In this document: positions 1 through 7,729 of the stretch, one piece after another
Layout: every line of letters starts with the position of its first letter
Numbering within the stretch: the stretch's first letter is position 1
Assembly: GCA_963522175.1 (NCBI GenBank)
Contig: CAUQXC010000001.1
Location: 248,001 to 312,000, forward strand
Length of the DNA: 64,000 nt
Direction: 5' to 3'
DNA from: CAKAHY01 sp963522175
Lineage (GTDB): Bacteria > Bacillota > Clostridia > Lachnospirales > Lachnospiraceae
Notes under the pieces: model-generated
What the model was told of the DNA's origin: nothing
Databases searched by the model: none
The model's input: the letters and a program-made list of their open reading frames with translations, nothing else
Translations under genes and position numbers: made by a program

Positions 1-180
1 TATATTATTGAATGCCTTAAGCAGTATACTCTTTCCGACTATGATATAAGCAAGTATGAAAACGGCTCCGGCAATGTAATGCATATTCCAAAAAGGAAGC
101 CTGTTTATAATCATTCCCGCAACAAAAAGCACAAAGGCGCCGAGAACCTTATTCAGTCTTTTTTTCTGTTTCCTGTTCAT
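1..180 (-). CDS. Heavy-metal translocating P-type ATPase, N-terminal fragment (cut by window edge)
   Basis: The frame opens with ATG at 180 and stays open to base 1, giving 60 residues that begin MNRKQKKRL. A basic start is followed by two hydrophobic segments (about residues 11-25 and 35-50). This is the usual N-terminus of Cd/Zn/Pb-type P1B ATPases that lack a fused HMA domain. The catalytic DKTGT and CPC parts lie outside the window, so the identification leans on context: an HMA metallochaperone and a CadC-type repressor sit immediately upstream in the same direction. The expected role is ATP-driven export of a soft or transition metal across the membrane. Family assignment is inference from the N-terminus and neighbours. 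Confidence 0.7.
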   Translation of the reverse strand, partial: MNRKQKKRLNKVLGAFVLFVAGMIINRLPFWNMHYIAGAVFILAYIIVGKSILLKAFNNI

Positions 181-192
181 AAACTACCTCTT

Positions 193-408
193 TTATGCTC
201 TCCTTAATTCACAATCCGGTTCTTCTTTTTTAATAAGTTCAAGAACCCTCTCCTCCACCTCTTTGATGTTTTCGGCTTCAAAGCTTAATTTTTGTGTTAT
301 AAAGTTTACGCTTGCGCTTATCACTCCTTCAACACCTGCAATCTTATCCTCCAGCTTCTGTGCGCAACAGGCGCAATCAATACCTTCAAATCTGTAAACT
401 CTTTTCAT
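193..408 (-). CDS. Heavy-metal-associated (HMA) domain protein, metallochaperone-like
   Basis: A 71-residue free-standing HMA domain. The metal-binding loop is GIDCACC at residues 9-15, with Cys12 and Cys15 in the canonical CxxC spacing and an additional Cys14. The rest fits the ferredoxin-like HMA fold. A good AGGAGG site precedes the ATG. It lies 12 bp upstream of the P-type ATPase start and 13 bp downstream of the repressor, so the three form one operon. It probably delivers metal to the pump or replaces the pump's missing N-terminal HMA domain. The exact metal is not readable; the CadC-like repressor points to Cd, Pb or Zn. Confidence 0.85.
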   Translation of the reverse strand: MKRVYRFEGIDCACCAQKLEDKIAGVEGVISASVNFITQKLSFEAENIKEVEERVLELIKKEEPDCELRRA

Positions 409-421
409 TTGTCTCCTCCTT

Positions 422-784
422 TTAATCCCTATGTGCCAAATGCTCCATAGCCGTCTCGAATATCAGCTTTACATGCATGTCATTCAGCGAATAATAAACT
501 GTTTTTCCGTCCCTTCTGTGCTTTACCAGTCTGGCTTTCCTGAGTGTTGCCAGCTGATGAGATATGGCGGACTTCGTCATACCCAAAACATTGCATATAT
601 CACACACACAAAGTTCATGCTTATCAAGTGCAAATAATATTTTCGTTCTTGTAGGATCCCCTATTATCTTAAAAAACGTTGATATTTCCAAAATTTTGCC
701 CTCGGGTAACATACTCTCCTTAATATCACTTACAGCACCCTCATGTATTATATTGCAATCACATACATATTCCGATTTCGGCAT
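422..784 (-). CDS. CadC-type ArsR/SmtB metal-responsive repressor
   Basis: 120 residues, a winged-helix ArsR family repressor. Both CadC metal sites are visible. The thiolate site has Cys8 and Cys10 in the N-terminal arm plus Cys59 and Cys61 in the ELCVCD motif (57-62). The alpha-5 site has Asp102, His104, His115 and His118 near the C-terminus. The recognition helix is around residues 69-82 (MTKSAISHQLATLR). It heads the operon with the HMA protein and P-type ATPase. Known CadC proteins release DNA on binding Cd, Pb or Zn, so this one should autoregulate the operon through the two inverted repeats at 798-817 and 834-853. The cadC label is by motif, not by search. Confidence 0.9.
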   Translation of the reverse strand: MPKSEYVCDCNIIHEGAVSDIKESMLPEGKILEISTFFKIIGDPTRTKILFALDKHELCVCDICNVLGMTKSAISHQLATLRKARLVKHRRDGKTVYYSLNDMHVKLIFETAMEHLAHRD

Positions 785-797
785 CTTTACCTCCTAT

Positions 798-817
798 AGT
801 TAAGTGGTTGCTCAACT
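798..817. promoter_or_regulatory. CadC-type operator, copy 2 (downstream)
   Basis: AGTTAA and TCAACT arms with the same 8-bp spacing as copy 1 and one mismatch. Its centre is 36 bp from that of copy 1. It lies in the likely 5' untranslated region, just ahead of the repressor's ribosome site. Confidence 0.55.
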
Positions 818-828
818 GTTATGCTTGT

Positions 829-858
829 ATTATAGTTGAACATATGCTCAACTGTCAA
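829..858 (-). promoter_or_regulatory. Promoter of the metal-efflux operon
   Basis: On the minus strand a perfect TTGACA (-35, 858-853) and a perfect TATAAT (-10, 834-829) are separated by 18 bp. The start codon of the repressor is at 784. The distal operator copy (834-853) fills the spacer between the two boxes, so a bound repressor would exclude RNA polymerase. Confidence 0.8.
834..853. promoter_or_regulatory. CadC-type operator, copy 1 (promoter spacer)
   Basis: Perfect 6-bp arms AGTTGA and TCAACT separated by 8 bp. It sits exactly between the -35 and -10 boxes, the position used by ArsR/CadC repressors. Confidence 0.7.
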
Positions 859-1132
859 GTGTTTTTTATTCTTTTAAAAATAAATCCAACATGATAATAT
901 ATCTATGTAGATATATTCTATATATTATTTAGAAAGATTGAAAGAGTATTTTATAAATAGCATAGAATTAATAATACCGGTCGATAAACACAGAAACTTA
1001 AATCAGTTTAAGAAAAACACTTCCAAAACAGCTTCGGAGTACAGACTTAGCCTAAGTCAATTTGCCGTACGGAAAGCTTTATACAGTAAAGAAGAATTAC
1101 CGTATCTATAAGAAATCAGGAGGAAAACTGTA
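859..1132. other. Non-coding region upstream of pirin, with two palindromes
   Basis: AT-rich, with no credible gene on either strand. It holds a 22-bp inverted repeat with 10-bp arms (896-917, AATATATCTA / TAGATATATT) and a 15-bp inverted repeat with 7-bp arms (1044-1058, GACTTAG / CTAAGTC). Both may be regulator sites for the divergent flanking genes. The pirin ribosome site AGGAGG lies about 8 bases before the ATG at 1133. Confidence 0.5.
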
Positions 1133-1972
1133 ATGAACAGACAAATAAAAATCAAAATAAAAGGATTCAGAACAACGGACGGAGCCGGGGTAAGTCTTGT
1201 AAGGGTATTGGGGCAACAAACAATGAAGGAATTTGACCCCATCCTTATGCTTGACTCTTTTGACAGCACAAATCCGGATGAATATACCGCCGGCTTTCCC
1301 ATGCACCCTCATAGGGGTATAGAGACAATAAGTTATCTTTATAAAGGTAAGATGGTTCACAAAGACAGCCTCGGCAATGAGGAGACGATAAGCAGCGGAG
1401 AACTTCAATGGATGAATTCAGGTTCCGGTATTTTGCATGAGGAAATGCTGCCGGCGTCTGACAGGCTTCTGGGCGTACAGCTTTGGCTGAACCTTCCGGC
1501 AGAAGCCAAAATGTCAAAACCGAGCTATAGAGGTATTAAAAATGCCGATATAAAGGAAGTAGAATTTAAAGGCGGCCATTTAAGACTTCTTGCGGGCGTG
1601 TACAAGGAATATGAAGGTCACAAGAGAAAACATCTGCCTATAGACTACTATGATATTCACCTTGAACCTGACAGCGAGTTCTCGCTTGACACTGCTTTCG
1701 ATGCCTCCGCTATGATTTTTACTCTCCTCGGTGAAGTTTTTGTAGAAGGAGCAAAAATAGAAGAAAAGACTGCCGTAAAGCTTACAGACGGAGATAAACT
1801 GACTATCCGAACCGGAGAAAAAGAAGCTCAAATTTTATTTATAAGTTCTAAAAGACTGGATGAAAATATCGCTTGGGCGGGTCCTATAGTGATGAATTCT
1901 GAAAAAGAGATTCAAGAAGCATTTACAGAGCTTAGAAATAATACTTTCATTAAAGATAAAACAAAGTACTAG
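1133..1972 (+). CDS. Pirin family protein
   Basis: 279 residues, the usual bacterial pirin length, with a bicupin fold. The single metal site in the N-terminal cupin is intact by spacing: His58 and His60 in HPHRG, then His102 and Glu104 in the LHEEM stretch. Some bacterial pirins act as quercetin dioxygenases and others bind partner proteins, so the substrate here is unknown. The start is well fixed by an AGGAGG site. It is monocistronic: the metal operon runs away to the left and a convergent lipoprotein gene lies to the right. It may be stress- or redox-controlled, given the palindromes upstream, but that is conjecture. Confidence 0.9.
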   Translation: MNRQIKIKIKGFRTTDGAGVSLVRVLGQQTMKEFDPILMLDSFDSTNPDEYTAGFPMHPHRGIETISYLYKGKMVHKDSLGNEETISSGELQWMNSGSGILHEEMLPASDRLLGVQLWLNLPAEAKMSKPSYRGIKNADIKEVEFKGGHLRLLAGVYKEYEGHKRKHLPIDYYDIHLEPDSEFSLDTAFDASAMIFTLLGEVFVEGAKIEEKTAVKLTDGDKLTIRTGEKEAQILFISSKRLDENIAWAGPIVMNSEKEIQEAFTELRNNTFIKDKTKY

Positions 1973-1981
1973 AATATAAAT

Positions 1982-2035
1982 AATCAGGGATTTATCCGGA
2001 CGGCTGAAGCAGCTTTCGAAGAATTCCCTGATTTT
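1982..2035. terminator. Possible bidirectional terminator
   Basis: Inverted repeat AATCAGGGA (1982-1990) / TCCCTGATT (2025-2033) with a long loop between two convergent genes. A short T run follows on the plus strand and a T-rich stretch on the minus strand. The large loop lowers confidence. Confidence 0.45.
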
Positions 2036-2045
2036 GTTACGATAT

Positions 2046-2723
2046 TTAATTCCCATCTATTTTAAACTTTATCACTTCACCGAACTTTTCATCAAGTACA
2101 TACACCTGTGAGTTCCCGACATTATCATAATCACGCTTCAAAGCGACAAAGCTGTCCTTATATTTTATCGCTCCTACGCACTCTCCGATATTTGATACTA
2201 TCTTTTCGTATTCATCCGACTTCACCTCGTTATAGGTATCTTCGCTCAGATTAATCTTGGAAATGTCATCCGTTTCGGATAAGGCATTTTCCTTAAACGA
2301 ATAAACATAGCCTTTCTTTTCGTCAGCTTTATTAAAAACCAGATAAGTATTATCGACTCTCTCGAGTAAGGCTTCATCTCCCTGAGTCTGCTGAAATCCT
2401 AAGCCTTTCGTATCAAGTACCGTATTCAGCTCCCCCTGTTGCCTGTCAAAAATCAAAATTCCTTTTATGCAAAGAACACCGATATAATCATCATTAACAA
2501 AAAATGTTATAGGAGTATTTGCTCCCGGTTCATTTTCCAAAACCTTATCCTGTAGGCTCTTATCAATGTACTTATCAAGAGACGAATCAGATACAAACCG
2601 ATAAGCGGTATTTTTATTTTCAAGCTCGGGTTCATTTTTACCGCAGGATGCCAAAATTCCGACAGCCACAAAAGAAAAAATCATGAAAAGCAAAATACTT
2701 CTGTTACTTTTAAATCGCTCCAT
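2046..2723 (-). CDS. Putative lipoprotein, unknown function
   Basis: About 225 residues. A basic start is followed by a hydrophobic signal segment and a lipobox ending LASC, so it should be lipidated and held on the outer face of the membrane. The mature part is acidic and soluble; I do not recognise the family. Its segments (YIGVLCIKGILIF, NTYLVF, DSFVALKRDYDN) look like beta strands of a sensor or propeller-like domain, but this is only an impression. Two in-frame ATGs exist. The one at 2723 is 7 bases from AAAGGAGG, whereas the one at 2729 is 1 base away, so 2723 was chosen. It is the last gene of the leftward run from 7543. Confidence 0.7.
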   Translation of the reverse strand: MERFKSNRSILLFMIFSFVAVGILASCGKNEPELENKNTAYRFVSDSSLDKYIDKSLQDKVLENEPGANTPITFFVNDDYIGVLCIKGILIFDRQQGELNTVLDTKGLGFQQTQGDEALLERVDNTYLVFNKADEKKGYVYSFKENALSETDDISKINLSEDTYNEVKSDEYEKIVSNIGECVGAIKYKDSFVALKRDYDNVGNSQVYVLDEKFGEVIKFKIDGN

Positions 2724-2776
2724 AGCCATACCTCCTTTAGATTATTTTGAATTTTTTAAAACTGCTTTTATATAAA

Positions 2777-4381
2777 CTACGCACTTGGTGCGAGCCTGTT
2801 ACAAATTAATAAATCTCCCTCTTTGATTATCGTATTACCTCTAGGTACTATTACCTTTCTTCCCCGTTTTATAAGTATAATCAGGCTGATGCTTTCATTG
2901 GAAATATCAGCGATTTTTTTGCCTATGTATTCGTGCTTTTTTGAAACACTGATCTCCGTAAGCTCCACCCCTTTCATGTGCTCCGCCTGCGTGGCGCTTA
3001 AAACCAGTCTGTCTCCCGCTTTAAGTATCGTGCTTCCGTTGGGTACGGATATATTGCTCCCGTCTTCCTTGTATACAATAAGAGTTTCCGGGGGCAATAC
3101 AAGATCTCCCACCTTTTTACCCGTCCATGCATGATTTTTCGGCAAACTTATTTCTATAAACTGTATGGGAAGCTCTTCGGAATAGTCCGTAAAAGTTTTC
3201 ATGATGTCTTCATCCCTGTCTATCATATCGAGCTTTTCCGATATTTTAGGAAGTAATGCCCCCTGTATTAAAATAGACATAAGCACGATAAAAAATACCG
3301 CATCGAAAATCTCCGTTTTTACATTGCCCTGAGTCATTACCATTATGGCAAATACGATGGAAGCCGCTCCGCGAAGTCCGGCAAAGGACACAAGCAAAAT
3401 CTGTTCTTTACTGCATTTAAAGCCTTTCAGTATGAGCCATACAACCGCCGGTCTTGCCAAAACGGTAAGAAAGAGCATAATACTTATCGCCTCTGCAGCT
3501 ATACCCGCAAATCTCGAAGGAGCGGCAAGTAAGCCCAAAAGGAAAAATATCAGCATTTGCATGAGCCCGGTCATTCCGTCAAAAAATATAACCAGATTCT
3601 TTTTTGCCGCGATTTTTGAATTTCCTATTATCAGCCCCGCTATATACACGCTCAGATAGCCGTTTCCACCCATTAATGAAGGGATTGCATATGCCGCCAA
3701 AGCCAGACCCACAACAAAAATTATATTGAAGCCTTCCGTTCCGAAGTGAATCTTGTTTATCAAAAAAACACTCAAAAAGCCCAGTGCCAGACCGAATACT
3801 ATTCCTACGCTAAACTGAAGGGCTATGGTGCTTATCACAAAACCCGCGCCCATTTTACCGCCGAGCAGTTTAATAAAAACTATGGTAAGCATATAGGCTG
3901 AAGGGTCGTTACTTCCGCTCTCCACCTCAAGAAGAGAGGCCGTATTATGTTTAAGTCCCAGCTTTTTCGAACGTAAAATTGAGAAAACCGATGCCGCATC
4001 GGTTGAAGAAATAACCGAACCCATGAGCATACCGCTTATCATATCCATTTTTAGAATAAAATGACAAAAAAGCCCTACCGAAAAGGCCGTCATAAAAACG
4101 CCGAGGCTTGATAAAAGTGCCGCTTGAATAAGTACCGGCTTTGCCTTGGAAATATTTGTTCCGAAACCTCCGTAAAACATAATAAAAATCAGTGCTGCCG
4201 TGCATATATCCGCAACAAGCGAGTAATTATCAAGCTTTATTTTAAGAAGTCCGTCCGTTCCGAAGAACATACCGAGCACTATAAAAGCAAGGAGCATAGG
4301 AACTCCTATGCGGACGGAAATTTTATTAAGAAAAACACATATAATGATCACCGCCGCGGCAGCCAAGATAAATAAATTCAC
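2777..4381 (-). CDS. CPA1-type potassium/proton antiporter with two C-terminal TrkA-C domains
   Basis: 534 residues. About 12 membrane segments fill residues 1-385. Transport-core motifs are visible: SSTDAASVFSIL, the ion-site stretch ESGSNDPSAYML, and FAGLRGAASIVF. Two RCK-C (TrkA-C) domains follow, at roughly 400-465 and 466-534, which in this family bind nucleotides or ions and gate transport. This matches NhaP2/CvrA-like K+(Na+)/H+ antiporters used for pH and osmotic homeostasis. The start codon is GTG, 7 bases after AAGGAG; the overlapping ATG is followed at once by a stop. It sits 31 bp downstream of tcdA in the same direction. Confidence 0.9.
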   Translation of the reverse strand: MNLFILAAAAVIIICVFLNKISVRIGVPMLLAFIVLGMFFGTDGLLKIKLDNYSLVADICTAALIFIMFYGGFGTNISKAKPVLIQAALLSSLGVFMTAFSVGLFCHFILKMDMISGMLMGSVISSTDAASVFSILRSKKLGLKHNTASLLEVESGSNDPSAYMLTIVFIKLLGGKMGAGFVISTIALQFSVGIVFGLALGFLSVFLINKIHFGTEGFNIIFVVGLALAAYAIPSLMGGNGYLSVYIAGLIIGNSKIAAKKNLVIFFDGMTGLMQMLIFFLLGLLAAPSRFAGIAAEAISIMLFLTVLARPAVVWLILKGFKCSKEQILLVSFAGLRGAASIVFAIMVMTQGNVKTEIFDAVFFIVLMSILIQGALLPKISEKLDMIDRDEDIMKTFTDYSEELPIQFIEISLPKNHAWTGKKVGDLVLPPETLIVYKEDGSNISVPNGSTILKAGDRLVLSATQAEHMKGVELTEISVSKKHEYIGKKIADISNESISLIILIKRGRKVIVPRGNTIIKEGDLLICNRLAPSA

Positions 4382-4412
4382 ATCGACACTCCTTATTTTT
4401 GAAATTCAGAAC

Positions 4413-5141
4413 CTAATCCTTTATTAAATCCTTAACCACTTCTCCCGCAATAATAAGTCCCGCTACAGCCGGTACAAAGGCTATCGAAGCCGGAATCGCT
4501 CTCCTGCCCGCAGGAGTGATATCCGCCCCTGCCAAAAAAGCATCCCCCGAAGGCTTTATGGCTTCTTCCTTTGAATACACAACCTTTAATTTCTTTATTC
4601 CTCTTTTTTTCAGCTCCCTCCTCATAACCTTTGCGAGAGGGCAAATACTTGTCTTGTATATATCGGAAACCTCAAAAGCCGAGGGCTCAAGCTTGTTTCC
4701 GGCACCCATACAGCTTATTATTCCTGTTCCTGCTTCATTTGCCTGCATAACAAGGGCAAGCTTTGCCGTAACCGTATCGACCGCATCCACCACATAATCA
4801 TATTCTCTAAAGTCGAAGCTGTCCTTTGTTTCGGGCAGGTAAAAGCATTTATGCGTCTTTACCGTACAGTCGGGATTTATATCAAGAATGCGTTCCTCCA
4901 TAACATCTACCTTATATCTTCCCACACTCTTTCTTGTCGCTATTATTTGTCTGTTTATATTGCTAATGCAGACTTTATCGTTATCTACAAGGTCTATAGC
5001 CCCTACTCCCGACCTTGCGAGAGCCTCCGCAACATAACCGCCGACTCCGCCGATTCCGAAGATCGCAACTCTTGAAGCTGCAAGTCTTTCCATAGCTTTT
5101 TCACCGAGTAACATCAGTGTTCTTGAAAATTGCTCCAACAT
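4413..5141 (-). CDS. tcdA: tRNA threonylcarbamoyladenosine dehydratase
   Basis: 242 residues, ThiF/MoeB/HesA superfamily. The nucleotide-binding loop GIGGVGG is followed by the conserved NINRQ motif and DAVDTV. The length and the lack of an added sulfur-carrier or rhodanese domain fit TcdA (CsdL), which uses ATP to cyclise t6A37 of ANN-decoding tRNAs to ct6A. It lies 11 bp after uvrC. The alternative, a MoeB/ThiF adenylyltransferase, is less likely because no molybdopterin or thiamine gene is near. Confidence 0.88.
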   Translation of the reverse strand: MLEQFSRTLMLLGEKAMERLAASRVAIFGIGGVGGYVAEALARSGVGAIDLVDNDKVCISNINRQIIATRKSVGRYKVDVMEERILDINPDCTVKTHKCFYLPETKDSFDFREYDYVVDAVDTVTAKLALVMQANEAGTGIISCMGAGNKLEPSAFEVSDIYKTSICPLAKVMRRELKKRGIKKLKVVYSKEEAIKPSGDAFLAGADITPAGRRAIPASIAFVPAVAGLIIAGEVVKDLIKD

Positions 5142-5152
5142 ATCTGTCCTTT

Positions 5153-6982
5153 CTATTCTTTTAAGTGAAAAAAATCATATACGGCTTTTGCAGCCCTTTT
5201 ATCCATTCCGGCAACATTTCCAAGCTCTTCCACACTTGCCTTCTTAATATGTTCTATTTCCTTAAAGTGCCTGATAAGTGACTTTCTTCGCACTTCTCCT
5301 ATACCCTTTATATCGTCCAGACTTGACTTTACCATGGTCTTTGTTCTTATACTTCTGTGGTACTCTATCGCAAATCTGTGTGCCTCGTCCTGAATTGCCG
5401 TTATAAGGTGAAACGCCTCGCTTCTCGTATCTATAGGAAGCTCACGGTTATTGTAATATAAGCCTCTCGTTCTGTGCTTGTCATCCTTGACCATACCGCA
5501 AACCTTTATGTCAAGCTTCAACTCCTTAAGTACCTCAAGGCAGACGTTCACCTGTCCTTTTCCGCCGTCCATAAGTATAAGGTCCGGCAGCCTTACAAAG
5601 CTTTCATTTTCATTTAAAGCCCTCATAAATCTTCTTGTCAAAACCTCACGCATTGAAGCGTAATCATCCAGCCCCTTTACGGACTTAATCTTGAATTTTC
5701 TGTAATCCGAGCGCTTAGCCTTACCGTTTTCGTATACAACCATGGAACCCACGCTCATTTCACCGCTGATATTGGAAATATCGTAGGCTTCCGCCCTTAC
5801 TATTCCCTTTACGCCTATAAGCTCTTCTATTTCTCTTAAGGCCCCTACGCTCTTTGCTTCCTCTCGCTTGAGCTTTTCCCTATCCTTTGTGAGGATAAGC
5901 TCCGCATTTTTCTTTGCCAGCTCAACAAGCTTTTCCTTGTCCCCTTTTTGCGGCACTACAAGCTTTACTTTGGCTCCTCTCTTTTTTGTGAGCCAATCCG
6001 CTATAAGCTCTTCGTCGGAAAGCTTATACTGCAACCAAATTTGAGCCGGCAAAAAAGGAGTACCTGCATAGAACTGCTTTATGAAGCTTTCTACAATGCT
6101 TGCCTTATCATTTTCATAGGTCTGTATATAATGATGTTCTCTCCCCACCATCTTGCCTTCACGCACAAAGAAAATCTGTATAACCGCATCTCTGTCGTCC
6201 TTTGCGAGTGCCACAATATCCCTGTCGGTAAGCCCGTCACTGCTTATCTTCTGTCTTTGTGCCACATGAAGAAGGCTGTTTAACAAATCCCTTTGCTTCG
6301 CCGCCTCTTCATACTCCATTTTTTCGGAAAACTCATTCATTCGCTTTCTGACCTCGTTTATAACAGGTTCAAAGTTTCCGTTTAAAAAATCAAGTGCTTT
6401 TTTCACCTGTAAATTGTAAGCTTCTTTGTCGGTATAACCGTAGCAGGGCGCATCACACTGATGTATGTGATATTCAAGGCAAGGTCTTTCCTTACCTATG
6501 TCCCTCGGTAAAACTCTCGAACAATTTCTTATCTTAAACGCCTTGCATATAAGATTAATGGTGTCCTTAACCGCTCCCGCACTCGAAAAGGGTCCGTAAT
6601 ATTTCGCCTTATCCTTTTTAAGCTGTCTTGTGAGCGTAATTCTCGGAAAATCTTCCTTCACGGTGACCTTTATATAGGGATAGGTCTTATCATCCCTGAG
6701 CATGGTATTGTATCTGGGTCTGTGCTCTTTTATAAGATTATTTTCAAGAATCAGAGCTTCAAGCTCGGAGTCCGTAACAATATATTCAAATCTTGCAATT
6801 TGAGAAATCATCTGCAAGATTTTGGCACTCTTACCTCTGCCCGACTGAAAATACTGCCTCACTCTGTTTTTTAGGGATATGGCTTTTCCGACATATATTA
6901 TTTCGTCCCGACTGTTATGCATAAGGTAAACTCCGGGAAGCTTAGGCAGCTTTTTTAATTCCTCTTCTATCACAAATGCCAT
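5153..6982 (-). CDS. uvrC: Excinuclease ABC subunit C
   Basis: 609 residues, full length for UvrC. Domains in order: GIY-YIG nuclease at about 13-95 (LPGVYLMH, EIIYVGKA); cysteine-containing linker; UVR motif near 205-240, which contacts UvrB; RNase H-like 5' nuclease around 390-540 (DISNISG, LILMDGGKGQ); and tandem helix-hairpin-helix at the end (IKGIGEVRRKSLI). It makes both incisions in nucleotide excision repair with UvrA and UvrB. The ATG begins on the base next to the stop codon of the DUF1653 gene, so the two are probably translationally coupled. Confidence 0.97.
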   Translation of the reverse strand: MAFVIEEELKKLPKLPGVYLMHNSRDEIIYVGKAISLKNRVRQYFQSGRGKSAKILQMISQIARFEYIVTDSELEALILENNLIKEHRPRYNTMLRDDKTYPYIKVTVKEDFPRITLTRQLKKDKAKYYGPFSSAGAVKDTINLICKAFKIRNCSRVLPRDIGKERPCLEYHIHQCDAPCYGYTDKEAYNLQVKKALDFLNGNFEPVINEVRKRMNEFSEKMEYEEAAKQRDLLNSLLHVAQRQKISSDGLTDRDIVALAKDDRDAVIQIFFVREGKMVGREHHYIQTYENDKASIVESFIKQFYAGTPFLPAQIWLQYKLSDEELIADWLTKKRGAKVKLVVPQKGDKEKLVELAKKNAELILTKDREKLKREEAKSVGALREIEELIGVKGIVRAEAYDISNISGEMSVGSMVVYENGKAKRSDYRKFKIKSVKGLDDYASMREVLTRRFMRALNENESFVRLPDLILMDGGKGQVNVCLEVLKELKLDIKVCGMVKDDKHRTRGLYYNNRELPIDTRSEAFHLITAIQDEAHRFAIEYHRSIRTKTMVKSSLDDIKGIGEVRRKSLIRHFKEIEHIKKASVEELGNVAGMDKRAAKAVYDFFHLKE

Positions 6983-7543
6983 TTATTTTCTGAGTCTCTC
7001 TCCTTCGTATTGTTCTCTCATATCGAGATACTGTATAAGTGAAGCAACCTGTGCTCTTATATTTCCGCCGAAATTTTGTATTCCCAAAAGCTCGTATATA
7101 CAATCCAAATCTATCTGAGAAAACTTGGTCTTATACAAAACAAGAGCCATTTTCTTCGCCTCATAGGTTTCCGCATCCATAAAAGCAAGCAAATACTCAC
7201 TCGCTTTTTTGCTTCCGCCGTTTTCTTCCTCGTGTGCTTCTTCACCTTCTTTAGTTTCTTTGTCTTCACCTGTTTTTTGTGCGCTCTCGTGTTCAAATTC
7301 TTCTTTTACAAACTCAACCTGCTCAAATCTGTATTCCTGTTCCACATTGGGATATTTTTCTCTGTCCACCTCCGACATAAACATATTGAGGGGTCTCGCA
7401 TACACTTTAAACTCTCCGTATAAAGCCTGATATACAACAAGACTCTCGCCGCTTTCGCTATGAATCGCTATATTTATTATCTGGTATAATCTATTCTTAA
7501 AATGCCTGTAAAATTCTCCTGCTCTCGGAATATGTCTATCCAT
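6983..7543 (-). CDS. DUF1653 domain protein
   Basis: 186 residues from the ATG at 7543, which follows a GGAGG site; upstream in-frame codons are AT-rich and unlike protein. The N-terminal 60 residues carry the DUF1653 pattern: HFKNRLYQIINIAIHSE, then GESLVVYQALYGEFKVYARPL. The middle is highly charged (E/K rich, about 100-130) and probably disordered. The C-terminal 60 residues form an uncharacterised helical region. DUF1653 proteins have no established function. Direct abutment with uvrC suggests co-expression with repair, but no role can be claimed. Confidence 0.85.
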   Translation of the reverse strand: MDRHIPRAGEFYRHFKNRLYQIINIAIHSESGESLVVYQALYGEFKVYARPLNMFMSEVDREKYPNVEQEYRFEQVEFVKEEFEHESAQKTGEDKETKEGEEAHEEENGGSKKASEYLLAFMDAETYEAKKMALVLYKTKFSQIDLDCIYELLGIQNFGGNIRAQVASLIQYLDMREQYEGERLRK

Positions 7544-7580
7544 ACATCCTCCATAAAAATTAAAATAAGTATTCACATTA

Positions 7581-7596
7581 TAGCATATATATGCTA
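7581..7596. promoter_or_regulatory. Perfect 16-bp palindrome in a divergent promoter region
   Basis: TAGCATATATATGCTA lies between the divergent DUF1653 and DUF1846 genes. TATAAT-like boxes flank it on both strands (minus 7582-7577, plus 7600-7605). It could be an operator acting on both genes. No cognate regulator is adjacent. Confidence 0.4.
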
Positions 7597-7729
7597 ATAT
7601 ATAATACATATTTTTAGGAGAAAGAAAACATATATTCAAATTTTTTCGGTTTAGGTCGGTACGATGGAGTGCTTGTCTAAACTTTCTTTACTTTATAAGT
7701 GTTTTTCAGTTTTGGGGAGGATTTTATCA

